From assembly GCA_024138025.1 (NCBI GenBank), contig JAMXBD010000094.1, positions 1,674,001-1,738,000 on the forward strand: DNA of 64,000 nt, in the 5' to 3' direction. Source of the stretch: Combretum micranthum (lineage: Eukaryota; Streptophyta; Magnoliopsida; Myrtales; Combretaceae). The notes beneath the pieces were generated by a model, which saw nothing but the letters and a program-made list of their open reading frames with translations, had not been told where the DNA came from and searched no databases. The first letter of the stretch is position 1. The number at the start of each line of letters is the position of its first letter. The translations under genes were made by a program, and so were the position numbers. Below are positions 35,627 through 45,762 of this stretch, one piece after another.

Positions 35627-36408
35627 TATCCTTTTGTGTCTGAGCCTGTAGGTTCATTTGATATTGGTAGTTAACTTAAAAACTATTTTTCAGTAAACAA
35701 AACATAAGTGGCCTCTAACAAGACATTATGTTTACCTAAATCAAATGAAGATCGGTGATTCGATTTTACTTGTTCTATAACATATGTCATCATCTTTTTG
35801 TCTCATGATCTCTAGATTGAAAATAAGACATGGACAAAGTCACCCTTATATCATTCAATCTTGTTGTTTCTAGATCTCTTAGTGAGCTGATAACACAAAT
35901 GAAATTGATGACACTATCAATTTATTTGAGCACGCCATGCATTTGTCAGTCTCACTTATCGAGGGGCCTAAGGATATGTTTCTCATAAAGAAAGGGACAA
36001 ATCCCATCTTAATCACTCAACCTCCTCTACATGATTCACATTATGTCCAATTAAAACCTTTATGATTATTCAATTAAGAACAACGTTTGATTTAGTCGAA
36101 ACATAATGTTACTCATGTTGGAATCTATGGTGATTTCAGGTCTAGGGATGCATTGGCATTGTTATTATGAGAAACACTGCTGACTTTGGTCCATGTAGTG
36201 ATCTCATAGCGGGTCAATCCAATATATATACTTATGAATTTTATCTGTATCTCTATACATATAAACATCTCATGATTATAAAATGAAACTCATAATGGAT
36301 TTAATTCATTATAAAGTAAACATCCAAACTTTATAATAAAACTGCCTCTAAATTAAAATACATGAAATGACAATACTTAGTAATTGGCTTATGGCACAAT
36401 CACTAACA
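34972..36408 (-). repeat. 5' LTR of the copia element (1,437 bp)
   Basis: On the window strand it begins TGTAGGG and ends CACTAACA, so it has TG...CA ends. The right end is not shared with the truncated partner. I set it from the terminal CA followed by the AATAT duplication. A 29-30 bp unit (TAATATGACAGTAAAGAGTC) is present three times near 35,335-35,415, against once in the partner. A poly(T) tract lies at about 35,597-35,623. Confidence 0.7.
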
Positions 36409-36623
36409 AATATGCCTATATTATCATGTGTGTATGTAAATATAAGTGAAGTTAGTAAATAAAGGATGCTCATGTTATGAAAAGTATTATGTGTATTTTT
36501 AAGTTATGAAAAAATTACACATGCATGAGATACTTAGAGTGTAATAATGAGCATAATTAACTTAAATAAGAGATTGCTACAATGAATGAGACTTACCTTA
36601 TTTAATATGTAATTTATGGTAGA

Positions 36624-37962
36624 GTGCCAAGAACGAGAGGTAGAAGGGGAAGTCCTGCAAAAGTGCAAATGAATCCGCCTAATAATGTATTTGCACCACA
36701 GCCTAATCGCTTGGAGACTATTTTGCAGGCAATTTAACAACAGAATACATTAATCTTACAAGCCCCCCAAGGTAGACAAGTACCCCCTGTAGCGCCACCT
36801 GCTGAGGGATCTGCTAGAAGAAACGGGGAAGACGTTGCATCGATTCAACCTCCTATGGAGAAATCGAGAAATCAAGAACAACGTGCTGAATCTGTAGCCG
36901 AGGTGCAAGGGCCACCTCGATATGATTATGAGTTTTCACCTCTACCACCATTGAGGCCACAAAGGAACATGTTACCTGAATTTATTAAGTGTAACAAACA
37001 CTTTAAGGGAATGTCGAGAAAGCTGGAAGAAGTAGAAGATTGATTGTCTCAGATTGAGCGACCTTTTGATGTTTTTTAGATACCTAAAGCTCTCTAAAGG
37101 TACCATATGGATCCTATTTGCTGCGACTAAAGGCAAGAATATGGTAGGATTCAAAGCAAAGAGGATTGCCACATCCCATGATGTGGGTTGTTTTTAGATA
37201 GGAATTTCTGAAGGAATATTCTCTAAGCAGTTTGAAAGCAAAGTATAGTATTGATTTAATGAATTTGAACCAGAGGAGTAAAACGATTGATGAGTATGGA
37301 CATAAGTTCAATCGACTACTACAGTTTGCCCTAGACGCATACAAAGATAGTGATGAATTAAAAAGGCAAACTTTTTATGGTTGGATTGGAGCCCCATTTT
37401 CATAGGAGACTTGTTGAATTTGAGATCATTGATTTTGCTGCTATGGTAAAGAAAGCACGAGTGATAGAACACGCTAGAAAATATGAAGTGGACAAGCACT
37501 TGGAAAAAGAATTCATGAAAATATAGGAACGAGCGTTACTCCTAAGAAAGAAAAGTTCTTTAAGACAGATGGAAATGCAAAAAATGGTAATGTTAGGACA
37601 AGTAATGTAATCTATTGGAAATGCAAGGATGCTCATTACGCGAGAGATTGTCCACATCTTCAACATAGATGCTTTTACTATAGTGAAAGTGGACATAATG
37701 TTACCAAATATCCAAAATTAGCTGGTGCGACCTGCTTTATCTGTAGGAAGGTTGGCCACATATCAACCTATTATCCTCAAAGGGGTACTATAGCGGTTAG
37801 ATCTTCACAATCTAAAGGGGTTGTCGGAGTAAAGAATCAGAAAGAGGGCAATGCCAGCACCAGCAAAACTACTGGAGTAGCTAGGATTTATGCTATGCAC
37901 GGAACTCCAGCTAATGAGGAAGAGATAGAGGAGGAAGATGCTGAAAACATTTAAGATGGAGC
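36624..37962 (+). pseudogene. Tekay-like gag with CCHC knuckle remnants
   Basis: The likely start is a GTG at 36,624 in place of ATG: PRTRGRRGSPAKVQ follows, a basic start usual for this lineage. The frame has stops at 36,735 and 37,041. The capsid-like middle (IDEYGHKFNRLLQFALDAYK, near 37,290) follows after shifts. At about 37,613-37,780 three knuckle-like units appear (WKCKDAHYARDCP, RCFYYSESGHNVTKYP, CFICRKVGHISTYYP), each missing at least one metal ligand. Gag forms the particle and binds element RNA. The copia insertion lies upstream, in the leader. Confidence 0.75.
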
Positions 37963-38094
37963 TGATTTGGATGATACCGGACTCATTGTAGGTATGTTAT
38001 TATATTTAAAGCTATATTATGAGACACGAACACTTTAGATGCACAATAAATGCTTTTATGATTATAAATAACATGTAATGCATAATTGATAAAT

Positions 38095-38440
38095 AGGAAC
38101 AATACAAGTGAAAGACTATATAATGTATGCCTTATTTGACACCACTGTGATATATTCATTCATAGATGCTGCATTAGCTAAACGATTAGGCCTAATACAC
38201 GAAGTGATGAATAAAGTATTAGGGATCAATATACCCACAAGAGGCATGGTTGTAACACGGGAGGTAATGAAAGAATGCTCGATATGGATTGGGATCAAGA
38301 ATCAATTGTTGATCTAGTTGTAGTAGATTTACACAAATATGAGGTTATTTTGGGAATGACTTACTTAACTGCCACAAAAGCTAAGATCGATTGTTGTCTC
38401 AAAACGATATCCTTTATTAATTGTCAAGGAGAAAGAAAGG
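38095..38440 (+). pseudogene. Tekay-like aspartic protease remnant
   Basis: The frame at 38,108-38,317 gives ALFDTTVIYSFIDAALAKRL, the retroviral-type aspartic protease start. The catalytic D-S/T-G triplet is DTT here, so the essential glycine is lost. Beyond 38,317 sequence like YEVILGMTYLTATKAKIDC continues in another frame. The protease would cut the Gag-Pol precursor. Confidence 0.7.
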
Positions 38441-38541
38441 AGTACTAAGGTGAAATAGTTCGAGACAGTAGAGCCAAAATAACAACTGTTGAAGTTGATG
38501 ATGATGGAATTGAGAAGTAAAGCAAAAATATTTTAGGAGCT

Positions 38542-39460
38542 ATGGATGGAGAACTAGAGAAACTTGATATTCATACTATAAGAATAGTGTGTGAATATCT
38601 AGATGTATTTCCAGAGGAATTATTTGGTTTACCTCCACAAAGAGAAGTGGAATTCTCCATTGATTTGATACTAAGAACAGAACTAGTATCAAAAACTCCG
38701 AATCTAATGGCGCTTGTAGAATTGAAGGAATTAAAAGTGCAACTATAGGAATTGATGGATAAAGGATTCATTAGACTCAACGTATCACTATGGGGAGCCT
38801 CAATATTGTTTGTTAAAAAGAAAGATGGTTCGTTGAGGCTCTGTATTGATTATAGGGAATTGAATAGGGTAACCATCAAGAATAAGTATCCATTACCGAG
38901 AATTGATGATTTGTTTGATAAACTACATGGAGCAAAAGTATTTTCCTGTATTGATCTCAAATTAGGATACCATCAAATCCGGATCAAGGCAGAAGATATA
39001 CCCAAGACTGCATTTTGAACTCGATATGGCCATTATGAATTTTTGGTTATGCCATTCAGATTGACCAATGTACCAGTGGTATTTATGGATTTGATGAATC
39101 GGATTTTTCGACCATTGTTGGATATACATTTAATTGTGTTCATCGATGATATATTGGTATACTCACCATCGGAGGAATAACATGAAGAGCATTTGAGGAG
39201 TGTATTGCAGATTTTGAGGGACAACAAATTATATGCTAAATTGTCAAAGTGTGAATTTTGGCTTAAGAGCATATCTTTCCTTAGACACATTGTTTCGGGA
39301 GAAGGAATTTCTATAGATCCTGCAAAGGTCAAAGCCATCGTAGAATGGAAAAGACCTAAGACAGTTACTGAAATAAGGAGTTTCTTGGGATTAGCAAGAT
39401 ACTATAGAAATTTTGTACGAGGTTTCTCAAAGATTACGAAACCATTAACGTAGTTGACAA
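38542..39460 (+). pseudogene. Tekay-like reverse transcriptase
   Basis: The domain is nearly collinear: a FPEELFGLPPQREVEFSIDL lead-in, then [52 protein letters not shown] and the catalytic FIDDILVYS at about 39,139-39,165. [20 protein letters not shown] and [13 protein letters not shown] follow. In-frame stops at 38,746, 39,016, 39,178 and 39,451 separate these parts. Two fall where the family has glutamine (before ELMDKG and after PLT) and one where it has arginine (before TRYGHYEF), as expected from C-to-T change. Confidence 0.9.
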
Positions 39461-39970
39461 AGAAAAATGAAAAGTTTGAATGGAATGAGAAGTAAGAGCA
39501 GAGTTTCTAGGAATTGAAAAAGAGATTAGTATCAGCACTAATATTGGTCTTACCCAATGATCAAGACCCATATGCTATATACAGTGATGCATCCAAAATG
39601 GTTTGGGGTATGTATTAATACAAAATGGAAAAGTAATAGCATATGCTTTCAGTCAATTGAAACTCCATGAGATGAATTACCCTACTCATGATTTGGAATT
39701 AGCTGTTATTGTTTTTGCACTCAAAATTTGACGATACTATTTATGAACAAAGGTGTGAAATTTATACTGATCATAAAAGTCTGAAGTGTATATTCACACA
39801 AAAAGAACTGAACATGAGGCAACAACAATGGTTGGAGCTAATAAAAGATTATGATTTAGGTATCAATTATCACCTCGGAAAAGTGAATGATGTTACTGAT
39901 GCTTTAAGCCGAAAAAATTATGGAAATGTAGCCTCGATGCTGACCGAGCAAAAAGAACTCATCAAGGAAT
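39461..39970 (+). pseudogene. Tekay-like RNase H remnant
   Basis: YSDASK at about 39,580 holds the first catalytic aspartate. A one-base loss in the A run near 39,598 shifts the frame, and the sequence resumes as [20 protein letters not shown] with the ELA motif. A second shift near 39,742 leads to CEIYTDHKSLKCIFTQKELN, and DALSRK closes the domain near 39,900. The order matches gypsy RNase H, which removes the RNA strand of the hybrid. Confidence 0.85.
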
Positions 39971-40189
39971 TTGAAAGAATGAGTTTAGAATTCACAATGC
40001 GAGGTCTCGAAGCTGAACTTGGAAATTTGATTTTGGAACCTACCCTACTTCAACAAATCAAAGAAGCTTAAAAGGAAGATTTAGAATTTCAAAAGATCAT
40101 CCAGGGAGTACCACAAGATAAATATAGGGATTTCCGAGTAGATGATGAAGGAATCCTTAAAATGGGTAACAGACTGTGTACCCCATAAA

Positions 40190-41098
40190 TTAGATTTACA
40201 ACGAAAGTTAATGCAGGAGGCATATAATTCCTGATATATTATTCATCCTGGAGAAACGAAAACATGTCAGGAGTTCAAAAGTGCATATTGGTGGAACAAG
40301 ATGAAAAAGGATGTAGTGGAGTTTGTGGCTAAATGTCAAATATGTCAAAGGATTAAAGTTGAACACCAAAAGCTAGGAGGATTGTTGAAGCCATTACCGA
40401 TTCCTGAATGGAAATGGGATTAGATATCTATGGACTTTGTATGTTCACTATCTAAGATAAGTAGTGGACATGATGCTTTATGGGTCGTTGTAGATCAACT
40501 CACTAAATCAACACACTTTATACCAATCAATATGACATATCCACTAAAAAAGTTAGCACGGATATATCTTAAAGAGATCGTTCGATTACATGGGATACCA
40601 GCCAACATAGTATCGGATAGAGATCCACGCTTTGTTTCTAGATTTTGGAATGGGTTACAAAAAGCGTTAGGGACACAATTAAAGTTTAGTAATGCTTATC
40701 ATCCCCAAACTGATGGACAGACAGAGAGGACTATATAGACTTTGGAAAACATGTTAAGGTCTTGTGTATTGGAATTTAAGGGAAATTGAGAACAACACCT
40801 ACCTTTGGTGGAATTTATGTATAATAATAGTTATCATTCTAGTATTAGAATGCTACCATATGAAGCACTTTATGGTTGGAAGTGTAGATCACCATTATTT
40901 GGGACAATTTGGAGAGAATAGCTGTTGGACCTGAACTGGTACAAGAAACAATAGATAAGGTAACAATGATAAAACAAAAGATGAAAGAAGCTCAAGATCG
41001 ACAAAAGAGTTTGGCAAATCTAAAGAGAAGGGAATTGGAATTCAAAGAAGGACATCATGTGTACCTTAAAGTGAATCTGATCAAAAGTCTTCATCATA
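40190..41098 (+). pseudogene. Tekay-like integrase remnant
   Basis: The zinc-binding part is seen as HPGETKTCQEFKSAYWWNKM and CQICQR. The core gives ISMDFVCSLSKISSGHDALW with the first aspartate, IPANIVSDRDPRFVSRFW with the second and YHPQTDGQTERTI with the glutamate, so the D,D-35-E set is visible. Stops at 40,232, 40,421, 40,736 and 40,787 and at least one frameshift break it. Stops after ERTI and FKGN lie where the family has Q and W. Confidence 0.88.
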
Positions 41099-41465
41099 GA
41101 TGAAGTCAAGGAAAATTAAGTCCTCGATATATTGGACCTTTGATATCTTGGATAGAGTGGGAGAATTAGTATACCGATTGGCATTACCTCCAAATCTTTC
41201 TAGTATACATAACGTGTTTCATGTATCCATTCTGAGGAAATATGTATCTGATCCAGATAAAGTGGTTGAATTGGAGCTAATCCCACTGAAGGAGAATTTG
41301 ACATATGAGAAACAACATGTTCAAATAATAGACAGCAAAGTGCAGACTCTTAGAAACAAGGAAAGGCGATATGTTAAGATTTTATGGGACCCCTGGCTGG
41401 AATAGGTGACTTAGGAACTAGAAGATGAAGTTTGGAAGAATTATCCTAATTTATTTGAAAAACCA
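41099..41465 (+). pseudogene. Integrase C-terminal region with chromodomain-like tail
   Basis: KIKSSIYWTFDILDRVGELV and HNVFHVSILRKYVSDPDKVV are the conserved end of chromoviral integrase. Then LRNKERRYVKILWD and ELEDEVWKNYPNLFEKPG have the shape of the Tekay-type chromodomain, which targets insertion to marked chromatin. Two stops fall inside the tail, one at a position where the family has tryptophan. Confidence 0.75.
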
Positions 41466-41503
41466 GGTAGGCATCAAGCTTTGATGACAAAGCTTATCTT
41501 ATT

Positions 41504-41545
41504 GTGGTGTGGTGTGGTGTGGTGTGGTGGGGGGGGGGGAAAGGT
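41504..41545 (+). promoter_or_regulatory. G-rich polypurine tract next to a (GTGTG)n run
   Basis: A pentanucleotide GTGTG repeat runs into eleven G and then AAAGG, 23 bp before the second LTR. In this position it is the plus-strand primer region. The pentamer run looks like slippage expansion. Confidence 0.65.
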
Positions 41546-41567
41546 GTGTTGTTGTGTGAGGCGAGGA

Positions 41568-44500
41568 TGTAAACCCCGAGATTTTTCACACTAGTATACG
41601 ATAATAAAATAGAAAATGTGAATTAGATAGTAAACTTAGAACCTGATAAAAATTCTAGAATAGATCTATGGGTTGTAATGAATTCATTCTTAGTTTTAAA
41701 AACCCGAATAAAAATTTCTTTGACCTTAATAGATACCAAAAGCAAGATTTCCTATCTTGAGCTGATAACTGAAGATATAATTAGAAGTAGCCCTAAATTT
41801 TAAACCCGATAAAATATAATCTATTAATAGAACTTATTGGGATAAAACAATAATCCAAAGATAAATTACTAGGATTATAAATACGTAGTAGATACTAATA
41901 TAGACTAATAATTACAAGTCTAGATCTCAAATAAAAAATTTCAAAACCCACTATTATATTTGTTAGGCAATTCTGAATCCATTAAGATTTAGACCCTAAT
42001 TTGATCTATTGGACTTGAAAAATTTAATCGCATAAGTTAAAATACTAAAAATAATTAATCGTGTAAAATTTAAATAAAAAATTTGAATATATAAACAATC
42101 TAGAAATTTTGTAAGAGCTTAGATAATTTTTCTTTGATAGAACTCTACGTAACTGTTATAAACATACACATATAAATTAAAATTTGTTAAGATACTTTAG
42201 TTAATTATATGAAGCAAATAAAAAAAATTATGAAACTCGGTGCAATTTGGAATCATGGCTGCAAGTGGATGTCAGCTGCTACTACAACATGTAAATCACA
42301 TCCCCAAACATTGCACCAATTGAACACTAAATTCAACAAGACAATGACCCAACAACCAGCATAGACACTCATTAAATGCAAGAATTTCAGGCTCAAACAA
42401 GTAACAAACCAGCTCCCATTTTGCCTTGTCCTTCACCGTGAAGCACAACTACAGTAAGGAAAAAATGGAACAAAACAACAGCTTTGTCATACACTTTGTC
42501 TGCACCGAATATAGCTTAGATTATAGGCTTTAAATGAGTTGAAGTGTTTGACTTATAACACCCAATAAAAAAACTCTAAATGTACATGTAATTTAACAAA
42601 TTGTGGGCTAAGATTCTATGTAAAACCAACTTGTAAACTGATTTGGAAACTTCAAAAAAATTACAGTAGCCGGAATGTGATTTGTACCCATCATTTCCAC
42701 CAATTTTTCTTAGCCAATTTATAATACAAATAGACTAAATAAATCACTATTTAATAGCCTCAATTAACTAGCAAACAAACCCCATAAATATCCTTTAAAA
42801 AGCTACAAAAATCTGTTAAAAATATCAAAATTCATCATCCAAAAACAACTCATTTGTACATGAAAATTCTAGCTGAAAACGTACATTTTTTCAACCCTAA
42901 AACACCTTCCCTAGCCTCCTAACTTCAACCCAATCTTAATACATTTATATAGGAGTAACCTAGCTATAAAATCAGCTCATAACTCTCACAGACTCAATCT
43001 GAAAATTCAGCTGCAGTGGAGTTGTGAATAGCCCTCCCAACCTCTGTCATTCCTTCACTTGGACAGCCTTTAAGGAGTTCTAAAACAGAGCATAACCCCT
43101 GTTTTGCTTCCGATATTTAATCTAATACCAAAAACATCAAAAACACCAATTCCCTCCTTTAAACAACATTAAAAGCCATGCCAAATAGCCCTTGGTTTTA
43201 TCATAAACTAAGCTGAAATTCAAGTTCAACAAGGTAAGAAATCTTAGTTAAAATAGTTAACTTCTAATATAGCTAAAACACACTATCCAACCTTTGGTAT
43301 AGGTCTAGTTCTTGTCAAGGAAGGGAGTTAAGTATCCTTTTCCACATCAAACCAAGGTAACTCCTAACCCAACATTAAATTCTTGTTACATTTTTGTGTA
43401 GATATTAGGTTGAAATGAGTAGTATTAGAGAACGTTGTGTGTTTGGGAAAAGTAGTTATTCCATTGATGAATTCAACTAGATGAATTCTTGTTGTATTAG
43501 AAATGCTTAGATGTTGATGGCTAAGGAAACACCAACTTAGAAATGTTATAAACTTAAGTTTAGAAAATTCGGATCTAGGAATGAATGAGCCAAAACCATG
43601 CTCAAATTTTAACTAAACTAGCTTAAATTTATGTTTAATTCTCCTAGGACCTAATATGAATATAAAACGTGATAAAACAAGCCTTAAAGACATGATTAGG
43701 AGTCCTACATTATAAGAAAAATAATATGAACAATTTTTAGAAGTTAACACATGTTGATAATTTCACAAGTTGTGAATGGGCTAAGAAAATGGATAAAAGA
43801 TTAGATAGTGAAATAGGATCCTCTAAATAATACAAATTCTAATTAAAGAGAGAGGATAAGGTTGACAGGCAAAGTAGGATAAATAAAAGATTATTTCTAA
43901 TAAGGACATTAAACAATGTAAGACTTGAATAGAAAATTAATAGAAAAATTTAATTAGTTCATCTTAGATATAAGAATGAATGATGATTTAAATCAAAAGA
44001 AATTCGAAGAAACTATATATTAAATGATAAATACCCTTCTACTATAGAATCAATACCTTAGAAGACCAATATAAGCAATAAGAATTATATCAAATATCAA
44101 CATAGGACACTCAGGCACTCATGGGAATTCAATATTCTATTTATAAGCATTATTGATGAATATTTTCATCTCAATAGGTAATTTTGATACTGTCGAGGAC
44201 TTTCCGGTCGATTACTACGACTATACAGTATGAGCAGGTGAGTAACTTAAACTTATTACCTTGTTTGTGTTTGTAGTTTAGCTGCATTATAAAATAATAA
44301 TAATAATAATAATAATGAACTCGTGTGTATATTGGTTAAGAGCATTGCTTGCTGTTTGGAATTACATGGTTGCTAATCAATATTAAATAAAAGTGATAAG
44401 AGAATACTTGTAAATTTGCTATATGTATAGCATGTTGATTGTCTATATGAAGCTTAAGCACCTTTAACTGGACTAAAAATCATTGGTATCCTAAATAAAA

Positions 44501-45425
44501 TATACATGCATTGCATAAATTGCATATATTGCATTAGAATTATGTAATAGCCTACTACGTATTAGAATTTTGGTTCTCTAGTATTTCTTGTTTTTTTTAG
44601 GCAAGAGGCTATTAGTTCTATACAAGATTACCTTTGTTTTATCGGTTCTATGAGAACTAACTAATAATGAAGGACATTACCCATGGTATCGCTGTGAAAT
44701 ATCTAACACTTCGTGGAGTCTCTAAGGCTTAATATAGGAAATGAGTGCTTAAAACAAAATTAACATAAAGAGATAACTACAGTGAGAATTGTGGCAATCA
44801 TGTAAACTTAGTCTCTCCTAGGTAGGTGGATCATAGATCGGATTTCCTTCAACCCCGATGAGTGGGCGTAAATCTCCATCCTGTTTGGATTTCGGATTGT
44901 CCAAGCTTGTAATTGTTCATGTGCTTGAATGCTGGATTACATATGTTTGATAATAACTTGCTTGTTGTGTGATATGTTCCGGTTATTCACTGAGCCCGTA
45001 GTTTATGCTCACACTCCTACAGTCCTTATAGGTTGACTTTACATCCTTGCTTTGTTGCTTCCAGGAGCTTAGCACCGGTAAAGTTCTAAAGGTGGAAGAG
45101 TTCTCGGGATAGGTTATACAATGTTGCCTAGTTATATGTACCAGATGATATTAGAATGTTGTTTTTAATATTTGGAAACTTCAATTATATATCGTGGTCT
45201 TTAATATTTTATTATTCAGACAATAGTTAGAAAGATCTATTTATGGTGATGTATTTTTATTCGTCTTCATCATTCTTATCAAGCAACCGAAAAGATCTTG
45301 TTTTGTTAAACCTATGTCATTTTCCAAGGTAAACCTACTAATAACATGTGTATGTGATGCTGTCTGGGTCATAAGACTATATCATAATATATGTGTTACT
45401 ACTAGGGTACCCTTGGGGCGTCACA
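41568..45425 (+). repeat. Second LTR of the Tekay-like element (3,858 bp)
   Basis: It begins TGTAAACCCC and ends GGGGCGTCACA. It aligns with 24,217-28,075 throughout. Unlike a normal 3' LTR, it is followed by a primer site and leader sequence instead of host DNA. Confidence 0.9.
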
Positions 45426-45757
45426 GTTTTAGTTAGTATCAGAGCACGGTTGCGAGTATAAGAAGGATGAATTTGAATAATAATACAAGTGGTATAGATA
45501 GTAGTAGTTGGAAATCCCATTTAAGAGTAGTAAGGGTAGATTTGGGTAGAATTAAGAACCTAAATTAAAATCTGTATGATTATTATTGATCCTGCAAATT
45601 TTATTTATGGTGCAGACCAACCCAACTGCATGTCACATCAAATGGATAGTATTTGGCATGGTTTATTCAGAGACATTGACAAATTATAGAAGAAGGTTGA
45701 AAGTTTTAGTGGAAGATCTGTCTTTAACTAGCATTACTAAGACTTTAGAGCGTGACA
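45426..45757 (+). repeat. Repeated leader fragment plus 8-bp third-LTR stub
   Basis: 45,426-45,749 repeats 28,076-28,396 (primer site at 45,434-45,445, then leader). At 45,750-45,757 it switches to GCGTGACA, the last 8 bp of the LTR, directly followed by the TCCAA duplication. The switch point shares GC with both partners. This is what an LTR-internal-LTR-internal-LTR tandem would leave after one deletion through the second unit. Confidence 0.8.
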
Positions 45758-45762
45758 TCCAA

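Larger units (their letters stand above)
29435..36413 (-). mobile_element. Ty1/copia element (Tork/TNT1-like), internally deleted
   Basis: The element is inserted in the leader of the Tekay-like element. The LTR ends are at 29,440 and 36,408, and the flanking 5 bp are CATAT and AATAT, a near-perfect target duplication. On the minus strand the order is 5' LTR (34,972-36,408), tRNA-Met primer site, leader, gag with zinc-knuckle remnant, integrase, RT, 3' LTR. RNase H is missing: RT runs straight into the 3' LTR, which itself lacks its first ~480 bp. Stops and frameshifts are common. Confidence 0.8.
24212..45762 (+). mobile_element. Tekay/Del-like chromovirus (Ty3/gypsy) with TCCAA target duplication
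   Basis: The duplication TCCAA sits at 24,212-24,216 and 45,758-45,762. Inside are a 5' LTR, a degenerate tRNA-Met primer site, a leader with an extra ORF remnant, gag, protease, RT, RNase H, integrase and a chromodomain-like tail, a G-rich polypurine tract, a second LTR, 324 bp of repeated leader and an 8-bp LTR-end stub. The order, the RT sequence ([20 protein letters not shown]) and the LTR length near 3.9 kb fit the Tekay/Del lineage. A copia element interrupts the leader at 29,440. All coding parts are broken. Confidence 0.85.

Noticed and set aside
41504..41545. G-quadruplex as a regulatory element
   Set aside because: The G run is the polypurine-tract region next to an LTR. A separate function is not needed to explain it.
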